DNA from: Pocillopora verrucosa
Lineage: Eukaryota > Cnidaria > Anthozoa > Scleractinia > Pocilloporidae
Direction: 5' to 3'
DNA length: 64,000 nt
Assembly (NCBI RefSeq): GCF_036669915.1
Contig: NC_089325.1
Location: 3,092,309 to 3,156,308 of the forward strand
The notes below the pieces were generated by a model, which searched no databases, had not been told where the DNA came from, and was given only the letters and a program-made list of their open reading frames with translations. The position numbers and the translations under genes are program-made. Positions 12,291-24,700 of this stretch are shown piece after piece (positions within the stretch are counted from its first letter, which is position 1; every line of letters starts with the position of its first letter).

Positions 12291-12682
12291 ATTCACCAGA
12301 GCAGGGAGAGTTTCCCGAATAACCTCAAGGCAACTACACTTGTTTTTCTGGGGCTTTGATGTGAGAGGCATCTGTCGCCGACCTGAAAGGATTGTTCGGC
12401 TGGGTTTCTCCTCTGGCACAGGTACTCCGCCTTCCTGACATAACAAATCGAAATTTAACAACCTAAGTAGACCTTGAGTGTCTCCTTGCTAAATGTGAGA
12501 TTACGCTTCTAAAACAGCCGCCCATGTACGTAACCATCACTGCCATATTAATAGAAAGCTGGACTCTTATTTGGTGATGCTTAAACCACGTCAATAACAA
12601 ACCACGTTCGAGCGCGCAAACTAAGTAGCGTACACCTGAGCTTTAGATTTCAACGCTATGTGTTTCCGATTTATTAACGACT

Positions 12683-13165
12683 ATGGCGTTACTTGACCCA
12701 AAATCATATTCTTATAATGTGCTAGTAGTCGGAGATGGTAACTTTTCATTCACAGTTTGTTTTGCGTCAGCGTTATCAAAGACATGTGTAAATCGTTGGG
12801 ATATCGTTTGAGTCGCGCGCGACTTCGCTGTGAAAAACATCGAGAAACTGTCCTCTTTTGAAAGCGTTGAGATCATGCACGAGGTAGATGCGACAGATCT
12901 TCGTCAAAAATTTGGCTCTAGAACGTTTGATCGGGTGATCTTTCATTTTCCACTCACTGGCGGCAAATCAAACATTGCCAAATCGAGAGATCTGGTGAGC
13001 GGTTCTTTGCAAGCACCGCGCACCACGTGGAACGGTTCAAAGGCGATATCTGTGTAAGCCTCTGTCAGTGTCAGGGAGGAACGCCCTTAGACAATCCAAG
13101 AAGGGAGCTTGGAAACTCTTGGCAGGTTGTTTACCGAGCTGCGAGAGCTGGTTGGTATTTGTTTG
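12683..13165 (+). pseudogene. BMT5-like (DUF2431) methyltransferase domain, broken
   Basis: From ATG 12683 the frame encodes a Rossmann SAM-binding motif (NVLVVGDGNFSF) typical of BMT5-like rRNA uridine methyltransferases and of the N-terminal part of FDXACB1. It stops at TGA after about 42 codons. The continuation in another frame has VDATDL and FDRVIFHFPLTGGK, and a third frame from about 13000 has LCQCQGGTP and NSWQVV, also family hallmarks. At least two frame lesions are present, so this looks dead unless the assembly is wrong. It is unrelated to the receptor cluster. Confidence 0.75.
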
Positions 13166-13169
13166 TTTG

Positions 13170-15370
13170 TCTTTTTTTTAAATGATGAGTTCGCTAGGCT
13201 TTTAAGAAGCTCTGTCACTTGGAGATTATTTGGTATTGATGAGTTGGTTAGCTGATCGTTTTCTCACCAGATTCTCCTTACTTACTGCAGGAGAGTGCTA
13301 TTTCTTAGCGATAAATCAACGCACCGTGAAGGTTAAGATGCGAACGGCCGGTGACTTAAATTCTGTAGAATTTTCCTTAGCGCCAGCTGCCATCACGAAA
13401 CCAATCAATTTGACCTGCCCCATCAAAATACCTTCTATGATGTCAACCTCGGAATGATTCAATCCAATACTGTTATAAAACAAAGCCCAGGTTCCAAAGT
13501 CATTATATTGTTTTCGCCGTTTTTCTTTATTCAAGAACTATGTGCATGATGAAGTATAGAGCTTTACGGAAATCATCCCTGAACCCTCACAGAAGGTTCT
13601 TCTGTCCATGTAATGTGGGATGGCATTTTTTGATGTGGTTGTCAAGATGAAGTGACGCCGTACCCTTTAAGTGGAATGGTGTGAGGACAGTAAGTTATGT
13701 TTTCATAACTGGTATTGAAGTCATAATATCAACCAGAATCACTTATGGGCTCAACCTCTTTAAAGTAATTTTCAGTTATCCGTAACAGTTTGCGTGTGCC
13801 CAGTGTCCCATGTGAGTGTGCGAGACATTAAATTCAATTTGGTTGCCCAAAAATACCATGCAAGAACCGTCACTCCTGGAAATGGCTTGAGCCAAGACCT
13901 TTCAATCCTGTGTCAGTGACTCATGGGTAAGTCCTCCAAGCCATTTTGCAAATTTTTTAAACTTATAATCTACAGTATAGGAATTGAAATTGTCCTGACA
14001 CATGTTATTCAGATTCAAGAATAGTTTTGATTCAGTCACAAGTAAGAACCATTTGTTATAAATTGTTGAGTTCAGTAGTTTCAAAAATTCTTATCCTTAA
14101 AACAAGGTCGGATGCAAAACCTCTAGTTGTAAATGAAATTACTTTCATGAGTGACTAAATTCATTTTTATGTAAAAGGCTTCTTATTCACCCTTGTTCTA
14201 AAACAGTGGCTGAGGGAATTGTCAAAATGGCATATGACAATTTTGGTCAATAAAGGAATTTGTGTAATTAACATTGCACAGCTATGCAGGGCGTGAAATT
14301 GCACCTAATACAGGTGCCAATGCGACTAAATTTTTTACTTTGGCGACCAAATCCTGAAAATTAGTCGCCAAATTGACAACTAGAATGTTTCATCATAACC
14401 TTACCTAGAGATATAGTAAATTTAAAAGATTTGCAAAGATAAATCTGCGACAAACTTCCTCATTAAATTTGTTTCTAAAACACAGCACATGCATCAAGAT
14501 CGATCACTAGACGCCATCTTGGATTTAGGTGAGCTTGAACATTGCATATCATCTATCCTAGTGTCCACTTTGTAGCACGTTAAAGATCTTTTCCCTAACT
14601 TAATTTCTAGAACGATGACAGCGTAAAAAAAAAGGGTTTGTTTGTCTTTGAAAATGGCGACCAACTTCTTTTGAATTGGTTACCACTTTGAAGAATTTAG
14701 GAGCCAAGAGGCTATCAGAAAAAAAAATTAATTTCACACCCCGCTATGTATGCTTTTTCTAAGGAACTGATAGTGTTTGTCTATGATTCAGCTAATTTCC
14801 ATATGGAAGACATATAGGGTAACTACCACTCATCTTTTTGGTGTTTGACTAAGTCATACCAAATGGTACTTCTTTTGTTGCTGTGATGTTTATTTCTTTG
14901 GTCTTTTGTTTCAAGCTGTAGTTCTGATAAAAATCTGTGTGCATTGTGTTTACATTAACTTGTCAGTCATACACTAAGGGTCAGTATGAGACTTTTGATT
15001 CTTAGCCATCTTAATCTCTGGCCTGTCAAGGGAAATAGGGTAGTGGTTGTAGTTCTTCATAGTTGTGGTCTAAGGATATGACCATAATCAACAGCAGTTG
15101 AATTTTTGTGTGAGGTGCATGTGTCATATTTTTCATTCACAAGAGTCACATGTGCTTTATGCTTCCTCTTCTTTCTTTTTCATTCAAAAAAGGCTATATA
15201 ATATTTTTTGTAAAAGAATCATGTTGTATAAAATATAATTTCTAATATTGGCAACACAAGTTACCTTTGATTGGTACCCACAATCCTTTTAATTATTATA
15301 ACTAGTGATTTTGTAAAATTTGGAGGTGATTTGTTACTGATATTTTAGGTGGATGGGTTGTCATTGGGAA
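13170..15370. other. Region between the two FDXACB1-like fragments
   Basis: No convincing exon. It contains the MITE-like element at 14287-14743 and otherwise A/T-rich unique-looking DNA. Confidence 0.4.
14287..14743. mobile_element. MITE-like element with CTATG target duplication
   Basis: The terminal inverted repeats are CAGGGCGTGAAATT on the left and the complement of AATTTCACACCCCG on the right. The element is flanked on both sides by CTATG (14282-14286 and 14744-14748), a 5-bp target-site duplication. No transposase frame is present. Confidence 0.7.
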
Positions 15371-15374
15371 AAGA

Positions 15375-15480
15375 GTTTATTCCATTCAGTCTCTTTCCTC
15401 CAACTTACATTCATGGTATAAGTTTCTGGATTGCTGAGCAAATGACAGAACAGCAGTTCTTTCAGGATATTTTTTAAACC
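15375..15480 (+). pseudogene. Ferredoxin-fold anticodon-binding domain fragment (FDXACB1-like)
   Basis: The frame encodes FIPFSLFPPTYIHGISFWI followed by a short tail and a stop. The pattern aromatic-PP-x-Y-x-H-x-x-SFW is the start of the FDX-ACB domain found in PheRS and in FDXACB1. With the methyltransferase fragment 2.2 kb upstream on the same strand, it suggests one decayed FDXACB1-like gene spanning about 12.7-15.5 kb. Functional exons between the two pieces were not recognised. Confidence 0.6.
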
Positions 15481-16602
15481 ACTCAAGGATGCATTTGGGG
15501 TGTTTCGTTCCTTGAACGCTATTATGATACAAAACTGGAGAAAGTGAATTACAATACCATATGGTGTATAGCTCATGTCACCGACCATTGAGTCACATCC
15601 AGAGAGTACAAATGCAAAATTTACTGAGAAGAAAGCTCTTAAATTGTGAGTTTCTACTTTAATAGTAACTTGGTTAAAATGTGCAATTTATGTGGTATCA
15701 TTGATGTTAACATCATAACAAGCTTACGACAAATGCACGATCTTGATACCTGTGTATGTAAGCAACTCACACCTGTGCTTCTATGTAACAGCATAAAGGG
15801 AACAATTACCCCCTGAATGTTATTATATGATGTATGTTATGTTTGTGGTGGGCTGGCAGCATTAGGATCCCTAAGCAAAGAAGTGCACAATGTTGCATTC
15901 CAAGTAGAAACAATCAAACAAACTTTGGTGAGCCACTGTTATGTTTTATTTAATCCTGTAACTATTTGTCAATGTTGCACAATATATGCTTATATCACAT
16001 TCATTGTATCAAAAAACCAAATCAACCATGTGTTAAAGGAGTAGAGAGACTAGGTGAATGACTGTTTAAAGTAAGTATTACCAAAAAAAACAAATAAACA
16101 AACAAACAAAAACAACTATCACAGGGAGGAGCACTCAAATATTAGGATAGCTAGTACAGTTTATTTTATCAGCTAATATGAAAAGACAGTTCTATGGAAA
16201 GCCTCATTTGGAAGACCACTACAGAAAGGCAGTGCTACTGAGGAGGAAGCTCTGTAAGTTGATCGTCAGAAATTAAGGCACTAGTGTAAGATGAAGTGGA
16301 CAGGCAAACGTTCAATACATACAAAGTTCTCGTTTGATTAATTTTCAAATACTTATTTGTCCTGATGTCCCCTCCCTCCAATTATTGTAAAATTCTACAA
16401 TGATAGTAAGGCTCAGATTTACAGGGCTTACATTCCAGGAAAAATTGATTTAAAACTTGTGTGCCTAGTCATCAGCTCTTCTAACACATGGTAATAAACA
16501 ACAGATATCTCAATATATAATGTACTGCCTAGTGAGTAAAAGATTGTTGACTATTTAGAAAACTTTCCTGGGTGCAGCTGTACTTCCCTTTTATAATATA
16601 TT

Positions 16603-16745
16603 GGGCCCAGTTATTCAATGGGCAGATGACACTGTCCAACTGATAAATTGCTATCTAGAGAATTTGAAATAAGGATATAGTGCTATCCAAAGAATAGCGA
16701 TTTATCCAGTGGATGGCATTATTCACCCTTTGAACAACTGGTGCC
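16603..16745. mobile_element. Palindromic MITE, GGGCCCAGTTRTTCAA family
   Basis: Left end GGGCCCAGTTATTCAATGGG; right end complements to GGCACCAGTTGTTCAAAGGG. The internal arms also pair. Shares its termini with 53600-53838 and, more loosely, 17874-18095. Confidence 0.7.
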
Positions 16746-17009
16746 AGTGGTTTTTGTCTAATATTTTTCAATAGAAGTGTCTTGTGATACTTTACCCCTA
16801 CAACACTTTACAAGGGTCATGTGATACAATCCAATGCTTACTACAACATTATCAAATTTAAGATTGCTTACTGGTAACTCATATTTTTTATGACTTGCGG
16901 CTCCAAATTATACTATAATACATACACTAATGTTAAAAAAGACACTGACTTCCTTCATATATCTTCCACATGCAATAATACAAGATAAACCATGATATAT
17001 TTGTTTGGA

Positions 17010-17217
17010 TCTCATGAACCCTTTTAATCCCAGGGGTGACCAAAGAGGAATTTTGTTTCACAATATCAAAACAATTTTTTGCAAAAAGGTGATGAAAAGG
17101 ATAGTAAAATAACAACCAAATGATATTGTTTATCCTAACAAAATAAATAGCTAAAGTAATGAAAACTGTATGGTAGACAGGGAGGGGAACTGATAGTTGA
17201 TCTTGGGATTGAGAGGG
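17010..17217. mobile_element. MITE, ACCCTTTAACTCCCA family, copy 1
   Basis: Starts near ACCCTTTTAATCCCAGGGGTGA and ends GGGATTGAGAGGGTTG. The ends are imperfect inverted repeats, and internal words (ATATCAA, ATGAAAACTGTATGGTAGACAG) recur in the copies at 17618, 33338 and 57640. Confidence 0.6.
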
Positions 17218-17617
17218 TTGTCAATGCAGGTTACACATCAGTAGTACTATTGATGTGTAACTTGCTTGTCATTCTTTGTAGGGAGCTATGTCATCGTGTT
17301 TTGAGTAATTTTTAAGGTCATGGAAAGTGATGATGATATTAATAATAATTGCTTTCAGATTTCAATAATAAATTGTGAGACATTTATTACAAAAAAGGTT
17401 ACAATAAATGGGAAAAAGGATAGAACAACATCAAGTGCAAGTGATAAGCTTGATAAAAATGTGGGCTAAAAATTTAAGATGCTTAAAATGTGACAGTCCC
17501 TTTTAGCATTATTCAAATTTTCATGATTGTCTATCTGTAGGTAGCTTTCAGAGGAAGAAATACAAGTAAACAAAAACATATTCACAATCACTTATAAAAT
17601 TATCAGTACTTACAGCT

Positions 17618-17833
17618 TAACCCTCTTACTTCCCATGAGTGATCAATACAGAATTTCTCCTTACAATATCAAGTCAAAATTAAGCAGATATGTGACAATA
17701 ATAAAGAAAATGAGCAATTGAATGACTATTCGTTGATTCAACACCAAGTTCTTTCAAACTAACATCTTAAGAATTGTATGGCAGACAGTGAAGAGAATTA
17801 CTAGTGAGATCTTGGAAGTGGAAGGGTTAAAGT
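17618..17833. mobile_element. MITE, ACCCTTTAACTCCCA family, copy 2
   Basis: Starts TAACCCTCTTACTTCCCATGAG and ends with GAAGGGTTAAA. Internal ATTGTATGGCAGACAGTGA parallels copy 1. Confidence 0.6.
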
Positions 17834-17873
17834 CAGCTTATTACACATGCTGAAGTACTTTTAGGGCCAGTTA

Positions 17874-18095
17874 TTTCAGTGAAATCTTAAGTTTTGCCAC
17901 AGTTTAAGATGATATAGGAATCTTTAGATTTCTGTATGAGTGGGTTGTTTGAAATGAATAGATGTTTTTCCTGTGTTAGACATGGGTCATAAAGGTGTTC
18001 ATGGATTTCATCTTTAAGACAATATGTTTGGTATTTTGAAGAATGTTAAGGAGTTGATTTGCTAGACAGTGACAAAACTTATAAATAACTGGCCC
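17874..18095. mobile_element. MITE with GGGCCAGTTATTT termini
   Basis: Both ends carry the 13-bp inverted repeat GGGCCAGTTATTT, and the next 20 bases also pair imperfectly (AAGTTTTG near each end). No coding capacity. Confidence 0.65.
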
Positions 18096-18493
18096 ACTAA
18101 TGTTTTATACATTACTGATAGTGGTATTTGTACCCAGTATAATTATATATAATTATGTACAAATGACACAAATACATGACATTCCATCTCTGACTTTGGT
18201 GGCTGATTTGATTGAAAGGATTATCATTTTGTTCATTCTATTTTTATGTATATCTATGCAGTTGGGAGATCATGTCCAACAAGTTTTCATAATCCTAACT
18301 GTATAGACTTTACTGAACTTAACTGTGTCTATTTTTCATGAGAAATGTTAAAGTTATTATTTATCTTGGATTGTTGTACAATATGATGAGAATTAGGAAT
18401 TAAATTAAATTACATTTTTTTGAGGTTATGAATGCCATGTATTTATGTAGCTGTCAGACTAGCAAAACCAAATTTGATTATAGTAAATATAGT

Positions 18494-18707
18494 CCATTTT
18501 AAAGTTGCATGCTTGGTTGCCAAGCCTTTTAACATGAGTGAGTCTAAGGGTGACCTTGTTATGATACAAACCTTGCTACTTTTCAAGTTTAAATTACTTA
18601 CTTTGTTATCATGCTAACTAGATTCTGGTCTTTATGACAACAAGGTCACCTTCAGCCTCACTCCAAATCAAAGGCCTGGAAACTAATTACATAACCGTAA
18701 AATGGCC
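18494..18707. mobile_element. Fold-back MITE with long terminal inverted repeats, copy 1
   Basis: The outer arms begin GCCATTTT-type ends and contain AAGGTGACCTTGTT on one side and its complement on the other. A second copy lies at 19393-19591. Confidence 0.7.
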
Positions 18708-19392
18708 TATTATTCTTAGCATTTTACATTTTTCAAGGTAAGTGTGTATTAATTGGACTAATGATATCAATATTCTAAATAATCTATTTATAATGTAAAC
18801 ATTTCAATTGGAGGCTAGGTAATTGCTGACAGCATTTTTCATGGTGTATGCCAGAAAATTTTGTCACCCTTATTTAGGAGTGGCAAAACTCCCTAGAATA
18901 CACAAAGCTCGTAGTCATCTCAACAGCTTTGTAATCTTCAAAGTCCACTTTCACTGGTAATGGTATTTCTGTTATTGAAAGCTAGCTGTTTGACTTAGAG
19001 AGCTTTTTCCAATGACCATACTTAGTTAGCAAAATATGTTTCCAGTGAAAGTGTATTTTGAAGGTTGTATTTATGTAGTGTATAAATGACTTTAATGTGG
19101 CTGGTGACAATGTGAAAGTTGTTTGATGCTTGGATCATGTGTGACACCACCACTCTGCATAAGTTATCTTGATCATACAGATAGAAATAATCAATGTCCA
19201 GAAGAACACAACTAAAAAGTCATTTTTATGAAGAACACTTGTGGGAAATTGTGTGAGTTAGGTGGAGAAGGATGGAAAAACTACTGAAGAAGGCTTATGT
19301 GTAGGTAAATTTTCAGAAATTAAAAGAAAGTATGCTTCATTTACAAACAAGATGAAAGAAAAGGTAGAAAATGAGTACAATGCCCGTAAATA

Positions 19393-19591
19393 GCCATTTT
19401 GCAGTTGTGTGCTTGCTTGCTAAGCCTTTGAGCAGGAGTTAGGCTAATGGTGACTTTGTTATGATACAAAAATTGAGGCTTTTCAAATGTAAATTTCTTA
19501 ATTGTTATGCTATCTCTATCACAACAAGGTCACCTTTGGCCTCATTCCAAATCAAAGGCTTGGCAACTAAGAACACAACTGTAAAATGGCC
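19393..19591. mobile_element. Fold-back MITE with long terminal inverted repeats, copy 2
   Basis: Arms of about 65 bp (GCCATTTTGCAGTTGTG at the left, its near-complement at the right) enclose a short A/T-rich centre. Same family as 18494-18707. Confidence 0.7.
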
Positions 19592-20291
19592 TGTTTGATG
19601 CATGAAACAGTTATTTCTGATATCAACTTAGTCAGAGTGGTAGTGTCATATTCCATCAAACATGAACAACATAAAATTGTCAGCAGCCACTTTTAGGTCC
19701 TTATTAAGAATTCCACACTTTGTGTTATGTTTCATTTTAAAGAGTTTAGGTCCATTGATGCCTAATAGGCAATGGACTTTTGTGCTTGTTCTGTGAACAC
19801 TTAAAAATTTTGAAAGTAAAAACTGAATTTCCAATGTAGAATATTCTTTGCTGTGTGAAAAAATAGGGGAAAGACTGAAAGTAGTGGAATTCTGAAAAAG
19901 GTGGGTTTACTTCTAACAGATCTGTTGCTTTTCAGCATCATTAGGCTCTGTCTCTTTTTGAGGGGGTTCATGTGGATTAGGCTCAAAGTGAATCAACAAT
20001 TAACCCCCACTCCTTGTTTCATAAGCAAGACAAAGAGGTTTGGGAAAGAATTCATCCTTTTGATAGATGTCACTTAGCCTTTCACTAGAAACCCTGTTTT
20101 GTTTATTGCCCTAAATCATGTCAGGGCCTTCTCTGTGAAACTCATATACCTGAGGTAGTCTAGTATTGTAAGTCACTATAAAAGTGATCTCTCTCTAAAC
20201 TAGATGTAATCAGTGCTTTACTAATTGTTTTCTGGTATCTTTTAAAGATGGGATTACATAAGTTGAACATGAAAAAAGATTTATAAGTTAT

Positions 20292-20296
20292 TTATA

Positions 20297-20332
<36 letters not shown>
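20292..20332. repeat. (AT)n microsatellite
   Basis: About 40 bases of uninterrupted or near-uninterrupted TA dinucleotides, bordering the element at 20351-20625. Confidence 0.95.
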
Positions 20333-20333
<1 letters not shown>

Positions 20334-20350
20334 CAAACAATTGTGATAGA

Positions 20351-20625
20351 GGACTCTTCGCCTGAGTGTCGTCAAACCAAAGTTAAAGTAATCACAATGG
20401 CCAAGCAGAGTAATAGGAAGCATGGTAAATAACCAGTGAGAATTTAGAGTAAGACAAAGCAAACTCCCTAAGGGCAAAAAAATGCAAGTCACCAAGTTAT
20501 TACTGGATTTGGTTTTGCAAAGGAACTGTTAAAAAGGGTGCAAGTTTTTTGACCTATCACAGTAGAGAAAAGGAGCAAAACCAATGCAATCTCGGATTAC
20601 TTTCAACACTCAATTGAAAATCGCT
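20351..20625. mobile_element. MITE-like element with GAGTGTCG / AACACTCAATTGAAAA ends
   Basis: The left end has GAGTGTCGTCAAACCAAAG and the right end TTTCAACACTCAATTGAAAA, a diverged inverted pair. The type is familiar to me as a common anthozoan repeat (recollection, not checked). Confidence 0.5.
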
Positions 20626-21703
20626 CCACCTCTAGAGCTAATTTTTTTGTTTTGTTTTGTTTTTTTTGGGAGGGTTTCCCAATTTCATAGTTCTAAGAAA
20701 TCAATTTAATGTTGCTAGATTATATCACAGCTAACCTACAAAGTTAATGCAATTATTTAAACTGACATTTTGATACCCTGCATTCATTGTGTAAATAATG
20801 CTTGATTATGAGGGCTGCTACTGCAAGTTTTGACTATATGTAATCTGTTTATATGCTAAGCTATATTTTACAAATAATTCACAATGGCAATTGATACTAA
20901 GTGGTAATATTAATAGTCTATGACCTGCTGGTGGACTTCCTAGGGAAAGATGAAGAAAATTGTAGAAAAATCTATTGCATGAAAATGAGCTGGCTTAGAC
21001 AAAGGATTCCATGAGTGCACCAGGAGCAATAAGGAAATTTTCAAATCTGGGGTCATATTCAGGGCATAAGTTTGCATTGTTTACTGCAACATTGTAACCA
21101 GCATGGTTACAATGTTTATTAATTGGACTTTTTGCATAGTGTTTTTTTTGTTTAGCAAGTTTTGCATGCATTCATTTGTTACCAAAAGTTAAATTGCAAA
21201 TATGCACAGGAAAAAAGTACATCAAGTAAATAACATCCAAGAATTTGGCAACTATTGAACCTGAAATTGGTTAAGAATGGCACAAATTTTCCCATTGCCC
21301 CTGATATCGTTCAAGGAAATTTTTTTCCAGCAAGTAGATTCCATCTGGATATTCTTAGTGAATGTGTTAGAGTGAGAACTTTCTAATCAGAGAAAATCAA
21401 AATCACTAAAATGCTACTCATGGCAACATTATTGTTTTTTATGATAAACTAGAAATCATGGGGTTGCAGTTCTCTGTTACTGATGACTAATCAGTCCTTT
21501 GGAAGATAACTTATTATCTGATTACATTGTAATTCTATACACCTGAATACAAGCTGGAAAAGCTTGAACAAGAGGGTTTGGTTGCAGTTTACTCAAATTT
21601 AAACAAAGCAAAACTATTGTATTGTGTGCAGTCTTAATCCAATAATTTGAGTTGAGTTTTAATCTGAATCATTAAGTTTACTCACCAGGCACAGAGGCAT
21701 TTT

Positions 21704-24700
21704 TTACTCTCCTTGATCAGCTGGCCTTGAAGACTGAGGAAGAAAGAAGAAAAAAATTATTACAGAGCAATCTGTTCCATGTGAAATTACTCAGTCCACT
21801 CCATCTATTTTATTAAAAGCAATTACTAATTCCCTTACTGATACTTAATTTTGTTTTAATTTATTCAATAATTAAAACGTTGATTATTCTTAAAATATCC
21901 CTACAAAGGGATTAAAAGTAATATAATTATGTGACCTCTTCCTAGTGGATAGTTTAGAAAACTTTGTAAGGTCATTGTCAGCCCCTCTACAAGGTCTCAA
22001 AGGTATTTTGTCTAGTAGTGACAGAATAGCAGAGAAAGCTGAGGTGAATTCATACATATACTTTAATAAACATGGTTAGAATTACCCAGATAGGAATTAA
22101 CATGATGTGAATAGTATGCCCAGTGTTGATTGTCATCTTAATGTGATCCTGACAAACTTCCCCAGGTTCACAAATAGGCATCACGCAAACTTGAGCTACA
22201 GAACCAGGAATTCTGTTCTGGCACAAGGACTTTATACGCATCAAAGGTACCTGACAGTGTTTAGGAGAAGTAAGTAAAAAATATAGTTTTTATTAGTGAA
22301 TTATTGTGATTTTTCCCAAATGCCCACTCTGTTTTATGGGGTGTTTCTTGAAATCACAACAACAAGTGTATTAGTCAGCTGTCTACTTTGTTTTAGATGT
22401 AGCTGTTGGTCAGCCTTTGGGGGGGGGGGGGGGGGGTTGGGGATCTGGAAAAATTGTGAGAAACTTAGGTCTCTGCACTCTGACCTTGTTAAAGACAAAA
22501 TATTTGCTTTTGCTATCCTCTTCACAAAAAAAAAGTGTCAGAGACTGTTGTATATCAACCTAAGGAACCAAGTCTTACATAGTTTTACAGGTTATTTTGA
22601 ATATACAAAAAAAGTGTATATAAAATCCTAGATTAATTATTCATACGTGTTAAGCCAACCAAGGTAACCCCCCCCTTCATTGTCAGTAATATTTTATTCA
22701 CTTACTTCCCTTTCTTCTAGTGTTTGCAAGATCCCTAAAATCAAGATACCACCCAACTTAATGAGTGGTCCTTTTTCCTGCTCATAACATTTTCTTATGG
22801 AATATTTTACTATAGTTGCTTTACCTCAAAAGTGTCCCCACGCAGTATGAATTTTCTTTCACATTGTTTCAGCAATTGAAACATAACTGTAATTTGTTGT
22901 TCTACATTGATGGTGTGGAGATGCTTACTCTCTGCTTGGGTAGAATGTTCCTCACCAAGTGGGACAACCTGAAATCTCATTCCCAGGTGTTGCTCCAACT
23001 GTCTTACAGATGAAGTTACCCTCCCCTAAGCAAAGGGGAAAAATCATTGAAGTTGATTTAGTACATGTAGTTCAAATCAAAGAATGAGCATTTCCTGGTA
23101 GAATTTGTCAAATATGTAAGGTTATTGAGCTGATGGTTAGTACAATATCTCTCCATTCATCAAATATTTATTGGTTTCAAGTGTTAATAATGATGGGCAG
23201 AAAATTCAACAATGCAGTGATGGTATCAACCTGGCAGTATATTCACTGGTAAGGGTTAAGAGGGCTGACCTTATAGGGCAATAATCTAGTGAGCTTCACA
23301 TTTAAAGAAGTTGGCAGCAAAAATTACTGGCTCTGATGACTAACTCCTTGAGTCCACTGGGATTGCAATGGAGATATTTTTTTTTAGCTTTGCCCAATTA
23401 TACTTTGTTAGTGTCTTATTAACAGTTTTCTATACCTGTTCTGAATGTTCGATGAAATGTAATGAAAATAACATTTCATTAACATCTATATGATCTTGTT
23501 TCAGCACAAAGAACTTCAGAAGGAGAGGTTCACATGGCACTTGGACTGATGGGTGTGAGATGCCTAAAAGAACAATTATTAAGCGATTACATTTTATATA
23601 ACAGGTACACGACTACATTTGTCAATCATAAGGAAATGGTCTTGACAATTGTAATGTCGCATCTTACAGGTGATAATTGATAGCATCGTTCTCTATTTCG
23701 GAACTAAAGTAACTCAATAACAAGTTTATCAACAACGACAATAGAAACAAAAAGTTTTCATAATTCCTTATTAAGCTCTCACAGCATTGTCACACAATGT
23801 CTTAATGTGTTGTGAATTATTGTTGTTTATGTTGTTGTTTTGATATATCAATTAAGCTGGTATAGATTTCTCCTGTTTTGGAGCTTTTCTTTAGATCTTT
23901 GTGTGGATCAATCCAAAAAAGTTTGAAAACTTGCATAAAAACTAAGTATAATTTCGGAGGCAAGAAGAGGCTGAAGCATTTCCCTGATTCAACCAACCAA
24001 CTTAACCCCCTTAAGCATCTGCTATTACCTTCTCAAAGTGGACTCAGCGCTTTGCAGCTGTAGATGTTTGGATGTTAAACTGTACATTGGGGATACTGCT
24101 TTTCTTCTATTTTAAAAGAGTGTTAATTCTGCTCGTGTGAATTTATACGATTACTTTGGAAGTTTAAGCTGTGTTTTATTCAGGCTACTGAGTATGATTT
24201 AAGTCAAATTTGACTTGTGAAATACAAACAAAAAAGCAAGATTTAGAGGGGCATTTTTTTTGTACAAATAGTATAGAGAACTATTAATTTTATTTTGTAG
24301 TTATCTATACAGCTGTTATTTCCATCTTAAACTTTACTCTCCACTCTAAGGACGTTTACTCTCAATTGCGAGTTAATCATCAGTAAATGTTTAGACTTAT
24401 TAGCTTCTGGAGGAGACTACGCCATAAATGCATTAGAGGCTATTATACCTTCAAATCTTTATTAGATTAGCCATATAGCAATGCTAGCAAAGTAGGTAGA
24501 AGATTTGTGTTCATAGTAGTGTATTGAATAGTATTCGGAGTCTTTTAATTTTGTTTAATGGTGTTTTGAATCTCGGAAATGTTACGCAAATAGCATTCTT
24601 TATTTCTTCGAGAAAGTAACAAATCAGGTGAATAATGGCTCACAACGCGTGTTGTGTTACTTACTTTCAACGGGAATTTTGATTCCACCTTGTCCCTCCT

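Larger units (their letters stand above)
15600..21700. other. Gene-poor, repeat-rich stretch
   Basis: Apart from the MITEs and the microsatellite listed separately, no exon, RNA gene or domain was recognised on either strand. It separates the surviving exons of minus gene B from its relic CARD. Confidence 0.5.

Noticed and set aside
12156-12461. 101-codon open frame near the relic CARD
   Set aside because: Its frame does not match the CARD frame of gene C; the CARD similarity is in other frames with a break, so this is not a functional gene.
22296-22631. 111-codon plus-strand open frame with a Gly run
   Set aside because: It is created by the poly-G tract and lies opposite intron DNA of minus gene B.
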